A stretch of DNA of 64,000 nucleotides. It comes from Leptospira ainlahdjerensis (GTDB lineage Bacteria > Spirochaetota > Leptospiria > Leptospirales > Leptospiraceae). The position numbers and the translations under genes were made by a program. The DNA lies in the NCBI RefSeq assembly GCF_016919175.1, contig NZ_JAFFPU010000016.1, forward strand, positions 1 through 64,000, read 5' to 3'. The notes under the pieces are model-generated. The model did no database searches. It was given only the letters and a program-made list of their open reading frames with translations, and was not told the origin of the DNA. Shown in pieces: positions 9,366-20,241 of this stretch; the first letter of the stretch is position 1; every line of letters begins with the position of its first letter.

Positions 9366-10499
9366 ATGCCTCCTGTTGGTCCGTCGCATCCTCCCGGTTT
9401 TCCAATTCCGGCGATTTCATTGACAATCACCTTTTTTGCGATTTTTGTTCTTTGGTTCAAAAGGCATCGATTTTCCTTTGATCGATGGTTCGTCTTTTTC
9501 CTGTTAGGTCTTAGCTGTCTTCACTTCGCTCATCTATTGAGAAGAGGTTTTGGAAGATCGTATTTCGATTTTTTTCATATTCCTCAGCTCCTCTTGGGGC
9601 CATTATTCTTTCTTTATTTAAAGGATATCACCGGTATCGGAGTCAGGAGAAAAGATTGGTTTCATTTTCTGCCGTATCTTGTTTTTGTTTTTTTATTCTT
9701 TCTATTTAGAATCCAAGAAGAATCGCGTTGGTTGTCGGACTTTTTTTTCGGTCCGGCGGGATGGGTTTTAAAAAGGACAACTTTTGTTTCTTTGCTTTTC
9801 TATTCTATCTTTAGCTATTGTAGAATTTACAAATTGGAAAAAGAGCCGATCAATCCGGCGATCGAGTCGTTGCAGTTTGGATGGTTGAAACTGCTGATCG
9901 TTCTCGTTTTTCTAATTTTGATCTATCAAACCGTATTCTTTTTTTGGAATGAACTTTCGGATTCTTCTTTGGAAGGAAATCTGCCTCCGATTCGAGGATA
10001 CGATATTCTGATCTTTACGATTTTATTTTCTTTATTCGGGGTTCGTCAGAGTATGATTCATTCCGCCTGGCTTCTCGGACAAAACGATTCTGTCCCCGCC
10101 GTTAAAAAGAGAAAATACGAACGATCCGGTTTGGAATTCGGAAAGTTAAACGAATACGCGGTCTCTATAAAAGAATTTATGGATCTGAAAAAACCTTATC
10201 TCGACTGCGAATTCTCCTTAGATCAATTGGCCGAAAGTTTGAAAGTTCCGAGGGCGCACGTCACACAGGCGTTAAACGAGGTCCTGGAAACGAATTTTTA
10301 CAATTTTATAAACGAATATCGAGTTCGGGAATTCATTCGACTCTTGGATACGATTCCGGAGGAAAAAGCCGGGGTTCTCAATTTGGCCTTCGACGCGGGG
10401 TTCAATTCCAAATCCACGTTCAATCAGGCGTTTAAGAGGATTATGGGAACTACTCCTTCGCTCTACATCTCCGAAAAAAGAGAAAAAAACGAGTCTTAG
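9366..10499 (+). CDS. AraC-family regulator with N-terminal membrane domain
   Basis: About 377 residues. The N-terminal two thirds hold about seven hydrophobic helices, starting with ISLTITFFAIFVLWF. The C-terminal 100 residues are an AraC/XylS DNA-binding domain: the first helix-turn-helix is around FSLDQLAESLKVPRAHVTQA and the second around LNLAFDAGFNSKSTFNQAF, followed by GTTPSLY. This 7TM-AraC layout is common in Leptospira and Bacteroidetes and suggests direct sensing of a membrane or envelope signal. The ATG at 9366 is chosen; AAGGAAA lies upstream, and an in-frame TTG 33 bases earlier is less likely. It is divergent from the ABC efflux operon, a plausible target. Confidence 0.9.
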   Translation: MPPVGPSHPPGFPIPAISLTITFFAIFVLWFKRHRFSFDRWFVFFLLGLSCLHFAHLLRRGFGRSYFDFFHIPQLLLGPLFFLYLKDITGIGVRRKDWFHFLPYLVFVFLFFLFRIQEESRWLSDFFFGPAGWVLKRTTFVSLLFYSIFSYCRIYKLEKEPINPAIESLQFGWLKLLIVLVFLILIYQTVFFFWNELSDSSLEGNLPPIRGYDILIFTILFSLFGVRQSMIHSAWLLGQNDSVPAVKKRKYERSGLEFGKLNEYAVSIKEFMDLKKPYLDCEFSLDQLAESLKVPRAHVTQALNEVLETNFYNFINEYRVREFIRLLDTIPEEKAGVLNLAFDAGFNSKSTFNQAFKRIMGTTPSLYISEKREKNES

Positions 10500-10592
10500 C
10501 CGATTGGTTCGGTCGACGATTTTCGTCCACTGCCTTATACTCAAGTGTCAATGGAACAATGCGCCAAGGCGCTTGACAAAAAAGGAGAAAAT

Positions 10593-11483
10593 ATGATTCA
10601 AAAAACGATTCTTATTCTTATATTGAGCCTTTCCTTTCTACTTTGTAAAAAGGAAGAATCGAACGACGATTTGACGATCGCAACTTTGGGAGTGATCGCG
10701 GCCAGCGGGTTTTGTAACGGAACTCTCGCGACTACGGGAGTTACGGTTTCCAAAACGACCGCTACGATCGATTCATCCTCCGGTTGTGTGACTGGCGTGA
10801 CTACTTGTATGGACTCGGCTCTTCCGGCTTGGATCAAAGATAATTTTAAATGTTCTACGGCTTATGTTTCAGGAAATTCTTACATCTTTAAATCTCAAAA
10901 CGTTCCGAACACCAAGAGTTACTATTACGGTTCCACTTCTCCTTTGTTTGAAGCGCTTCCCGGCGGTAACACACCCGCGGGAAATAATTCCGTTTCCAGT
11001 CAAAAAATAACCTATTCGATCCCGTCGACCCCGACCCAAGGAACTGGAAAAGTCGGAACTCAGAGCGGTTATGTTTCCATAGGAATCACCGTGAACGGGC
11101 TTGCAATTTTCAACAACGCGGCCAATCCACCGGATACTTTAGCCGTGGAAGCGCTTACCTTTGATAACTTCGGAGGACATCCTCAAAACACCGGAGTGTA
11201 TCATCATCATGCAAGCGTTTCGAAGGTGAGTAACAACGACGCGAATCTAATCGGAATCATCTTGGATGGATACGCGCTTTACGGAAAAAAATGCGACTCG
11301 GGTACCGCCGCGACCGGAGACGATTTTACTCCTGTTTTGGATTCCTTACACGGTCATACCGCCGTTACGGTTCATTTTTCCACTCCTACCTATCATTACC
11401 ATTTTGCTCCGGACGCAACTGCGGGTATCGATACTTTGATGGGATCCTTCTTTTACGGTACCGTGGGAAGTGTTTCGAACTAA
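10593..11483 (+). CDS. YHYH-domain lipoprotein
   Basis: A 296-residue exported protein with a signal peptide and lipobox SFLLC (Cys18). It has the features of the YHYH family: the VYHHH cluster (H204-H206) in the middle and the name-giving YHYH motif at residues 267-270, within a Gly/Thr/Asn-rich beta domain containing LDGYALYG. The His clusters suggest a metal site, but the family function is not known to me. The ATG at 10593 follows AAAGGAGAAA; a start 48 bases upstream would hide the signal peptide. The stop overlaps the next gene by 14 bases, so it heads a three-gene lipoprotein operon with a MORN-like protein and a SCO1 protein. Confidence 0.85.
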   Translation: MIQKTILILILSLSFLLCKKEESNDDLTIATLGVIAASGFCNGTLATTGVTVSKTTATIDSSSGCVTGVTTCMDSALPAWIKDNFKCSTAYVSGNSYIFKSQNVPNTKSYYYGSTSPLFEALPGGNTPAGNNSVSSQKITYSIPSTPTQGTGKVGTQSGYVSIGITVNGLAIFNNAANPPDTLAVEALTFDNFGGHPQNTGVYHHHASVSKVSNNDANLIGIILDGYALYGKKCDSGTAATGDDFTPVLDSLHGHTAVTVHFSTPTYHYHFAPDATAGIDTLMGSFFYGTVGSVSN

Positions 11484-12027
11484 TTTTCCTTTTGTCCTTG
11501 GGATTCTTTTGACGTTCGTCTTTTCGAGTTGTCAAAAAAGTTCGACGGTTGATTTCTCCGATCCGGGTCTTGTGCGGGCTCAGGATCGGGTTTTCTATTT
11601 GAACAAACCTTTTGAAGGAATCATTCGAACGGAGATTCCGGCCTTAGGGGAAACACAATTCGCACATTACAAAAATGGAATGGAGGACGGAGAATTTATT
11701 TCCCGGAATCAAAGCGGTCAAGTATTGGAAAGAAGAAGATTCGAAAAAGGACAAAAGGTGGGGATTCATAGGGCTTGGTTTCCGAACGGAAACAACCGTT
11801 TCTATTCCGAATTCAAAAACGGAAAATACACAAACGATCGGTGGGAATGGCACGATAACGGCAAACCCTTTCTCTATGAAAAATACGACGAGGACGGGAA
11901 AATCCTCGTTTCAAAAAAATGGAATCGAAACGGTCAGATTTATATGAATACGGTGATAGCAACCGACGGAAGTTCATTCGGACTCCCGGGAAGCAAAATC
12001 TGCGAACCTATCAAAAAATCGGAATGA
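11470..12027 (+). CDS. MORN-like (YwqK-type) repeat lipoprotein
   Basis: A 185-residue exported protein starting at GTG inside the end of the YHYH gene. The signal peptide ends in lipobox VFSSC (Cys21). The body has repeated beta-hairpin units of the MORN-2/YwqK type with the pattern G-x-x-x-x-Y/F-x-NG: HYKNGMEDGEF, RRFEKGQKVGIHRAWFPNG, EFKNGKYTNDRWEWHDNG, KYDEDGKI, KKWNRNGQI. Such repeats are binding scaffolds; calling them antitoxins would not be justified here. The stop overlaps the SCO1 gene by four bases (ATGA). Confidence 0.82.
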   Translation: MFRTNFPFVLGILLTFVFSSCQKSSTVDFSDPGLVRAQDRVFYLNKPFEGIIRTEIPALGETQFAHYKNGMEDGEFISRNQSGQVLERRRFEKGQKVGIHRAWFPNGNNRFYSEFKNGKYTNDRWEWHDNGKPFLYEKYDEDGKILVSKKWNRNGQIYMNTVIATDGSSFGLPGSKICEPIKKSE

Positions 12028-12752
12028 AAAATAATATGATGAGAATCTTATGTACTATTTTGATTTTTTTCTTTTCGATCGGTTGTGACGAAAAGAAGGA
12101 AACATTCTACCCCGAACTTACTTATTCTTCTTCTCCAAAGGACGGAATTCTCCCGTATTTTAAAGGTGATGTGATGGATCCTTTTTGGCCGGAAGAGAAC
12201 GGAGTATTCCCTTCTGATCTCAAAAAGCTTCCAGAGTTCTCTCTTGTTTCGCACGAGAATCAGGAATTCAATCTCAAAAATCTTGGACAAAAATACACGT
12301 TAGTCGTCTTCTTTTATGCGAAGTGTAAGGGGATTTGTCCGATGATCACTCGGAACATGTTGACTTTTTTTCCTAAGATCGCGGATCAAAAGGACGTGCA
12401 GATAGTATCCATTTCGGTCAATCCCGAAATCGATACCGTGGATGTTTTAAAAAAATTCCGTTCTCTGTATAAAATTTCTCAGAGTCAATGGATTTTTTTG
12501 ACGGGTTCTAAGAAGACAATTTTCAATCTTGCAAGAAATCAGTTTGGCGCTGATATCAAAGTAATCCAAGGAAAGGACGATCTGAACGATTTCGTTCATA
12601 CGGAAAATGTTTATCTCATCGATCGAAAGAATTTTCTTCGCGGAGTTTATCGCGCTAAAGGATCCGGCGATTTGGAGAGACTTCGGATCGAATTGAATAC
12701 CCTAAAAGAAGAAGACCGAAAAAATTCTTCCATTGCGATTTCCAAAAAATAG
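12024..12752 (+). CDS. SCO1/SenC-family lipoprotein
   Basis: About 242 residues, thioredoxin-like fold. The signal peptide ends in a lipobox (FSIGC, Cys21). The copper/thiol motif CKGICP gives C101 and C105, and H192 in the VHTENVYLID segment is the third expected ligand. SCO proteins deliver copper to the CuA site of cytochrome c oxidase or act as thiol-disulfide reductants outside the inner membrane. The ATG at 12024 overlaps the previous stop; a second ATG at 12036 is also possible. No oxidase genes are nearby, and the partners in this operon are the YHYH and MORN-like lipoproteins. Confidence 0.9.
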   Translation: MKNNMMRILCTILIFFFSIGCDEKKETFYPELTYSSSPKDGILPYFKGDVMDPFWPEENGVFPSDLKKLPEFSLVSHENQEFNLKNLGQKYTLVVFFYAKCKGICPMITRNMLTFFPKIADQKDVQIVSISVNPEIDTVDVLKKFRSLYKISQSQWIFLTGSKKTIFNLARNQFGADIKVIQGKDDLNDFVHTENVYLIDRKNFLRGVYRAKGSGDLERLRIELNTLKEEDRKNSSIAISKK

Positions 12753-13213
12753 AATCCGAGAAAGTTTTTCCGGCGTAAAAGATTCCGAATTTTATCGAGT
12801 TTTAGACCTTGTCGCAAAACCAAAGAATTCCACTTTTGTAAGACCTGGAAAGTTGGAAAGTTCGTGGTAAGAAAACAGGAGTTCCGACAGATTGTTTCTC
12901 GAAGCGACTTCGGAGCTTTTGAAAAGGCTTCTTGTGATCCCAATTCCTATGGGAGTTCCTACATTTGAGTTTTTGGGAAAACTCCGCATTCAGACGTTTC
13001 AAAGCCCGGTTTTGAATTTTTTTTCGAGACGATACTTTGTCGGAGGAAGAATTCCAAAATTCTAATATTTCTAAGGGAGAAAATCCCAAAAGGACGAACC
13101 TCAAAAAAAAAGAATTCTTTCTAAAAAAAATTCTAAAATTCGCTCCGCGTTGATCGGCTCAGGAACCGTAAGAGGCGAGGGGGAAAAACTCCCTCGATTT
13201 GAGGAGAAAAACA
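12753..13213. other. Intergenic region with repeat and SSB leader
   Basis: About 460 bases between the SCO1 gene and the SSB gene. Open frames on the minus strand are unsupported. It contains one copy of a diverged repeat (about 12877-12985). Near the right end, CGAGGG (13176-13181) and CCCTCG (13191-13196) can pair as a hairpin just before the SSB ribosome binding site. Confidence 0.6.
12877..12985 (+). repeat. Diverged ~110-bp repeat, second family, copy 1
   Basis: This stretch aligns by eye with 38742-38850. Shared landmarks in order: GAGTTCC-x-GCAGATT or GAGTTCCGACAGATT, a TTTT-rich block, GGCTTCTTGT/GGATTCTTGT, AATTCC, GGGAGTTCCTACATTT, then a T/G-rich tract ending in AAACTC. Identity is partial, so the two copies are old. 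It encodes nothing that I recognise. Confidence 0.5.
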
Positions 13214-13567
13214 ATGAAAAACCTATCGCATATCATTCTGGACGGAAATCTTACAGCAGATCCGGAACTCAAAACTCTCAACAGCGGAAAAAGCGTTGCA
13301 ACGTTTACTCTTGCAGTGAACCACGATTACAGATCGACTCCGGATCATCCGAGCGAGGTTTCTTACATCGACGTGGAAGCATGGGAGAAGCAGGCGGAGA
13401 ACTGCCACGAATATCTCAAGAAGGGGAAAAAAGCGACCGTGATCGGAGAGCTCAGGCAGGATCGTTGGAAAGCACAGGACGGAGGCAATCGAAGTAAGAT
13501 GAAGGTCGTCGTTCATACGGTTCGTTTTGACGGCTTACCGGGAAGAAGAGAAAAAGAGGCGGCTTAA
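13214..13567 (+). CDS. ssb: Single-stranded DNA-binding protein, short form without acidic tail
   Basis: A 117-residue OB-fold protein. Typical SSB features are LDGNLTADPELK at the start, the core strand SVATFTLAVNHDY, VEAWEKQAENCHEYLKKG and VIGELRQDRW. It binds ssDNA during replication, repair and recombination. The usual Gly/Pro-rich linker and acidic DDDIPF-like tip that recruits partners are missing; the protein ends in RREKEAA just after the OB fold. The ATG at 13214 follows GAGGAG; a start 15 bases earlier is less likely. The gene stands alone between hairpins. Whether it is the main SSB or a second copy cannot be decided here. Confidence 0.88.
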   Translation: MKNLSHIILDGNLTADPELKTLNSGKSVATFTLAVNHDYRSTPDHPSEVSYIDVEAWEKQAENCHEYLKKGKKATVIGELRQDRWKAQDGGNRSKMKVVVHTVRFDGLPGRREKEAA

Positions 13568-13576
13568 AATTCTGAA

Positions 13577-13602
13577 GGGGGAGAATCGAAAGATTCTCCC
13601 CT
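13577..13602 (+). terminator. Hairpin after ssb
   Basis: GGGGAGAATC (13578-13587), a GAAA loop, and GATTCTCCCC (13592-13601) form a perfect 10-bp stem just after the ssb stop. No T-run follows, so termination would be weak or the hairpin may stabilise the transcript. Confidence 0.55.
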
Positions 13603-13712
13603 GCGATTCGAAAAGATTCAAAATTAAAAATTCTACGATCTTTGATCGCGACAAAAATTCACATCCTTCTCTCGAAACCTTTTGTATTTAAGAATCGCAC
13701 TTTTCAATCTGA

Positions 13713-14552
13713 TCAAACATTCTTCCAGCGTCTCCAAAAAAAAGAAGCGGGAAACGCAGCTAAATACATAATAAAACCGTAAAGTAGAATCGTGATCAAA
13801 ACCCGAGGATCTCCCGTCTGTTCATTCGCTAAAAAAAGGGCGAGAGAAAGATTTCTGATTCCGCTTACGATTCCGATGCTCCTTCTATCTTCTGCTTTTT
13901 CTCTAAACAAAAAAATTCCACTCGTAAAGGAAAAAACCGAGACAAGAAAAATCGTCGTCCAGACGAAGGGGCCGAATTCTAAAATTTGTTCCCAATATTT
14001 GAAAGCGAGATAGAGAATGGAAAATCCGAGCGCCAGGTTGCTAATTCGGACAAGATAGGGGGAAACTCGAAACGCAATGTTTTCTTTTGTCTTCCGAATC
14101 CAAAATCCGATTCCTAAAGGAAGGCCGAAGAAGATAAATCCGATCGCCAATAATTTGGGAAGAACCCGGAGCGCTTTTTCGAGTTCAAAGAGGGAACTTC
14201 CGGCATAAAGCGTTATGAGAACGGGAGCCGTAAAAAGACTCATAAAATTCAAAAGACTCAACATGGCCGCGCCGGTTCCGGGAGCTCCCTTTGCTTTTAA
14301 GATAAAAAGTCCCGCGGAGGCGCCTCCGCCCGAAGAAGCGCAGAGAAAGATTCCCAAGCTGATCGCCGAAGAGAGTTGAAAAACTTTGCAGAGGATAAAT
14401 GCAAGGAGAGGAAGAAGGAAGAGATTGATAAAACAAACTCCAATTCCGATCTTAAACATTTTCTTTGTGGAATTCAATTGCTCTGAAGTGAGTTCGAGCC
14501 CGAGAGAACTCATCGAAGATAAGGCCAGAAGAATGAGTGCGGCTTCTAACAT
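13713..14552 (-). CDS. Bile acid:sodium symporter (BASS) family transporter
   Basis: About 279 residues with eight to ten hydrophobic helices. Family features are GIFLCASSGGGASAGLFILKA in the first half and VSGIRNLSLALFLA in the second half; these match the two crossover regions of the BASS fold that carry the sodium and substrate sites. The function is import of an organic anion with sodium; the substrate is not predictable. The ATG at 14552 has GGAG seven bases upstream, whereas the upstream in-frame start at 14594 has none. It is divergent from the hisI-like gene. Confidence 0.82.
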   Translation of the reverse strand: MLEAALILLALSSMSSLGLELTSEQLNSTKKMFKIGIGVCFINLFLLPLLAFILCKVFQLSSAISLGIFLCASSGGGASAGLFILKAKGAPGTGAAMLSLLNFMSLFTAPVLITLYAGSSLFELEKALRVLPKLLAIGFIFFGLPLGIGFWIRKTKENIAFRVSPYLVRISNLALGFSILYLAFKYWEQILEFGPFVWTTIFLVSVFSFTSGIFLFREKAEDRRSIGIVSGIRNLSLALFLANEQTGDPRVLITILLYGFIMYLAAFPASFFWRRWKNV

Positions 14553-14766
14553 GGATTCTCCGTAGTATTTTTTCTTTCTATAAATTGCAATCAAAGATGC
14601 GGAAGTAGATTCTCCCGAAGTCCAAGAAAAGAGGGAGTTCCTACTTTTCTAGAAACTACGATCGGATTTCGGTCTTTGCCGGAAGGAGAATCTAAAAATT
14701 TCTGTAAAGCTGGACTGGAACCGAATTCCAAAAATCCTGGTTCAGAGTCGATTCTCCAAAAAATAT

Positions 14767-15330
14767 ATGAGTTCCCGCAAAATAACAGTCCTCCGAGTGC
14801 AAGCTCCGAAAAGAACAATTTCTTCTTTAACTCGTTTTCAAGAAGAAGAATTGAATGATTATAGAAAAACCCTTCCTTCCGGAACTCGGGAAGAAGTGGA
14901 TTGCGACGAGGATACGATTCTTTTTCTTCATTCCAGTTTTGATCCTCTGGAATTTCTGAAAACGAAGGAGGTCCTACATCTTCCGGATGGAGAAATGATT
15001 CCCGTCGTTGCGATCGATCCGAACGGAGAAATTTTGATGCAGGCTTTCGGGAACGAGGAAAGTCAGAGATTGACCTTGGAAACCGGATTCGCCCATTATT
15101 TCAGCCGTTCTCGGAATCAGCTCTGGAAAAAAGGCGATACCTCCGGACATACTCAGAAAATTCTTCAGATTCTTTCCCCAAAGGACCGTTCCTTTTTGGT
15201 CTATCAAGTGGAGCAGAAAGTGGCGGCCTGTCACGAAGGATACTACAGTTGTTTTTTTAGAGAAAGAATGTCAGGAGGAGAATGGAATCCGCTTCCTGTC
15301 CCAAGAAATTTTCTTCCAGAAAAGAGCTAA
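14767..15330 (+). CDS. hisI: HisI-like phosphoribosyl-AMP cyclohydrolase with N-terminal extension and displaced metal motif
   Basis: A 187-residue protein. Residues 78-165 match His[41 protein letters not shown] and the zinc motif CHEGYYSCF (C155, C162). HisI opens the purine ring of PR-AMP in histidine synthesis. The family motif DCDxD, which supplies the third zinc Cys and metal-binding Asp residues 16 positions before the CH pair, is absent; the residues there are PKDRS. A matching [11 protein letters not shown] stretch (44-54, D45 C46 D47 D49) occurs instead in the 75-residue N-terminal extension. This could be a rearranged metal site or coincidence. It is divergent from the BASS transporter, and mltG starts 57 bases downstream. 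Confidence 0.8.
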   Translation: MSSRKITVLRVQAPKRTISSLTRFQEEELNDYRKTLPSGTREEVDCDEDTILFLHSSFDPLEFLKTKEVLHLPDGEMIPVVAIDPNGEILMQAFGNEESQRLTLETGFAHYFSRSRNQLWKKGDTSGHTQKILQILSPKDRSFLVYQVEQKVAACHEGYYSCFFRERMSGGEWNPLPVPRNFLPEKS

Positions 15331-15387
15331 AATTGCATTCTGACCTTGAACTCTCTTAAAAACCGGTCGAAGGAAATATAAGAACTT

Positions 15388-16404
15388 ATGAATTTTAAAA
15401 AACTTTTGATTTTCGCGGGACTCTTTGTAGGAGCTCTTCTTTTGATCGCGGTTACGACTTTTTTTGTCGTGGATGAACTCAAGGGAGGAGCCGTAGGTTC
15501 CGGCCAAACAAAGTTGGATCTCCTCATCGAATCCGGAGATACTCCGGGAAAAATCGTAGAAACTCTCTCCACTCACGGGATGATCAAGTCCTCGAAATAC
15601 TTTCTCTATCTCGTTCGTTTTACAAGAAGCGCAGGAAAGATCAAACAAGGTCTCTATGAGATCAACGATGGAATGGATTCTCGAAAGATTCTCCAAGTGA
15701 TCACCGAGGGAAAGGTAAAACTCGTAAACTTTACGATTCCGGAAGGTTATAACAATCGTCAGATCGGAGATCTTCTTACTTCTAAAAAGCTCATCTCGAA
15801 ACGTCAGGATTTTTTACTCGCTGCGAGCGAACCCGAACTCTTGAGAGAATTTAAAATTCCGGCAACTTCTGCGGAGGGATATCTATTCCCGGAAACATAC
15901 AGTATTCCTATCAACTTTCCGGTGGATAAGATCGTAAGAATGATGATCAAAAGATTCTACGTTCGTATTCAAAAAATCGAAAAAGCTAAGAATCTTTCTC
16001 CCGCAGAACTTCATAAATTTGTAATATTGGCTTCGGTAGTCGAGAGGGAAGCTAAGAGAAACGAAGAAAGACCTCTGATGGCGGGAGTTTTTAACAATCG
16101 TCTGAAAAGAGATATGCCTCTCGAATCCTGTGCGACGATTCAATATCTTTTTGACAAACCTCACAGTAGAATCTTTGAAAAAGATCTAAAGATAGTTTCT
16201 CCCTACAATACCTATTTGAACAAAGGTTTTCCGCCAGGTCCGATTTCAAACCCAGGTTTTTCCGCGCTCGAAGCCGCGTTTTATCCAAAAGAATCCGAAT
16301 ATCTTTTCTTTCTCTTAAAAGGGGACGGTTATCATTACTTCGCTAAGACCTTGAAAGAACATTTGGAAGCGAAGAAAAAATACATAGACGTTCTTTACGA
16401 CTGA
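15388..16404 (+). CDS. mltG: Endolytic murein transglycosylase MltG
   Basis: A 338-residue YceG/MltG family protein with an N-terminal membrane helix (about 6-28) and a periplasmic part. A LysM-like segment (about 42-105, SGDTPGKIVETLSTHGMI) is followed by the catalytic domain with EGYLFPETYSIP. The catalytic Glu is E219 in ASVVEREA, matching the E. coli position. The downstream motifs YNTYLNKGFPPGPISNPG and YHYFAKTLKEH are also conserved. It cleaves nascent glycan strands within peptidoglycan and helps set strand length. It follows hisI on the same strand and ends at a strong terminator. Confidence 0.96.
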   Translation: MNFKKLLIFAGLFVGALLLIAVTTFFVVDELKGGAVGSGQTKLDLLIESGDTPGKIVETLSTHGMIKSSKYFLYLVRFTRSAGKIKQGLYEINDGMDSRKILQVITEGKVKLVNFTIPEGYNNRQIGDLLTSKKLISKRQDFLLAASEPELLREFKIPATSAEGYLFPETYSIPINFPVDKIVRMMIKRFYVRIQKIEKAKNLSPAELHKFVILASVVEREAKRNEERPLMAGVFNNRLKRDMPLESCATIQYLFDKPHSRIFEKDLKIVSPYNTYLNKGFPPGPISNPGFSALEAAFYPKESEYLFFLLKGDGYHYFAKTLKEHLEAKKKYIDVLYD

Positions 16405-16413
16405 GTAAAGAAG

Positions 16414-16457
16414 AATCATTCTTCAAGGCTTTCGATCGGGCTTGAAGAATGATTTTT
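16414..16457 (+). terminator. Rho-independent terminator after mltG
   Basis: AATCATTCTTCAAG (16414-16427) and CTTGAAGAATGATT (16441-16454) form a perfect 14-bp stem with a 13-base loop. The stem is followed by a short T-run, 10 bases after the mltG stop. Confidence 0.88.
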
Positions 16458-16731
16458 GAGAAGTATAAGAATCATCCTAAGAATTTTTGGAAACCGTTCT
16501 CCATTTCAGAAGCCGAAATTCTTTTTCTATGAATTCGTAAAAATAGGTTTTTTCCGAGATCGAATCTCAAACGGACTTGAAGTCCGTTTGCAACCTCTTT
16601 TGGGAAGGAATGTTTTGTAGGAACAATCAGTGTAGGAACTCCCAATTTTAAGAGATTTGAGTTCGGACTCTAAAATTCTTCTGTACAGAAAAGGAATTCT
16701 CAGGCCGAATTCAAAAGTAGGGAATTCAAAA

Positions 16732-16989
16732 ATGACCACTCCTGATTTAGAAATCAAAACAGTCACGCAAGAGTTGATGGAAGTTCAGAAGGCTCTGAAT
16801 GTATTCCGAGAAAAACAGAAGAATCGCGAATCCGTAGACGACGCGGCGATTGAGTTCGTTACAAAGGCGGACCTTGTCATTCAGAGGGCTGAAAGAAAAG
16901 AAATCCTTTTGACGGAAGACCAAAAGAGAAAGATCAAGAACAATCTTCTTCGTATTCGGGCTTCTCTCGTTCGGAATCAGGCATCGTAG
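16732..16989 (+). CDS. Small conserved-looking hypothetical protein
   Basis: An 85-residue soluble, highly charged and mostly helical protein beginning MTTPDLEIKTVTQELMEVQK. There is no signal peptide, membrane helix or cysteine. A coiled-coil tendency is visible in the first 40 residues. The ATG at 16732 is chosen because the longer frame upstream runs through repeat-like intergenic DNA. I do not recognise the family. It lies between the mltG terminator and repeat copy B, and is probably transcribed alone. Confidence 0.6.
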   Translation: MTTPDLEIKTVTQELMEVQKALNVFREKQKNRESVDDAAIEFVTKADLVIQRAERKEILLTEDQKRKIKNNLLRIRASLVRNQAS

Positions 16990-17608
16990 GAGTTTTTCTT
17001 TCTAGAATTCTTCTCAGACATTTCTTTCTCTGAAACAAAAGTTTGGAAAGAATCGCGAGATCCTTCTGAAGAGGAACGTTTTTAGGAGTTCATACAAAGC
17101 CCCTTCGAATGTTTCCTTTTCAATGGAGAATTTCCGTGTTTCGGAAAAAAAAATCTCCAACATTTCCCAGCGAACCTCCGTCAAGATCGGAAAAACTTCA
17201 GCACCCAGCTTTCCTTGATTCGAGATGTCCGGTTGGTCCACCAATTTTCAAAGGAAGGTTGTCGGAGTTCCGACGAAACACTTCTGATTTTATCCTTACC
17301 CGGAGCTTATTTGAATTTCCAGATGAATTTGTCGGAACTACGACAAATTTCCGTAAAAGTCGTGCGCCCCGCCCAAATTTCGGGTGGAGGGGAGCGGTGG
17401 CGGGAAAAATCCGGAAACTTTCCTCTATCACAAAATTCTAATTTTGCAAGCAGAAATCCCCGCGTAGGAACTCCTACAAAACCCTTGTCTCGGGACGATT
17501 CCCGTTGCAGCCCCTTTCAACTTCTGAGTAAGGTGATGACTCCGATGAGGGCGGGGACCGCGGCTTTCACAGAAATGGTGTCCTTGTTCCTACCGCTTCT
17601 TCGAAAGA
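16990..17608. other. Intergenic region carrying repeat copy B
   Basis: About 620 bases with no convincing gene. Open frames on both strands arise from the repeat element. A further palindrome GTCGGAGTTCCGAC is at about 17260-17273, outside the 17331-17477 core. Sequence similar to GGTAAGGTAATGA flanks both this element and copy D. Confidence 0.6.
17331..17477 (-). repeat. Palindrome-bounded 150-bp repeat, copy B (inverted)
   Basis: A 147-base core bounded by GTCGGAACTACGAC (17331-17344) and GTAGGAACTCCTAC (17464-17477), in the opposite orientation to copies A and D. The reverse complement matches copy D closely. The similarity continues beyond the right palindrome to about 17525, including GGGACGATTCCCGTT, and beyond the left one to about 17290. 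Confidence 0.85.
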
Positions 17609-19162
<1,554 letters not shown>

Positions 19163-19203
19163 TTTAGAATTTTGTAATTATAGAATATGGAAAAGGGATG
19201 TTT

Positions 19204-20237
<1,034 letters not shown>

Positions 20238-20241
<4 letters not shown>

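Noticed and set aside
11470..12027. YwqK-type antitoxin of a toxin-antitoxin pair
   Set aside because: The MORN-like repeats explain the similarity. It is an exported lipoprotein in an operon with SCO1, and no toxin gene is adjacent.
12647..13104. Three overlapping minus-strand frames after the SCO1 gene
   Set aside because: They overlap each other and the SCO1 gene and show Ser/Arg/Phe-rich composition typical of non-coding AT-rich DNA.
17198..17431. Minus-strand frame through repeat copy B
   Set aside because: Same repeat-derived peptide as in copy A; not a gene.
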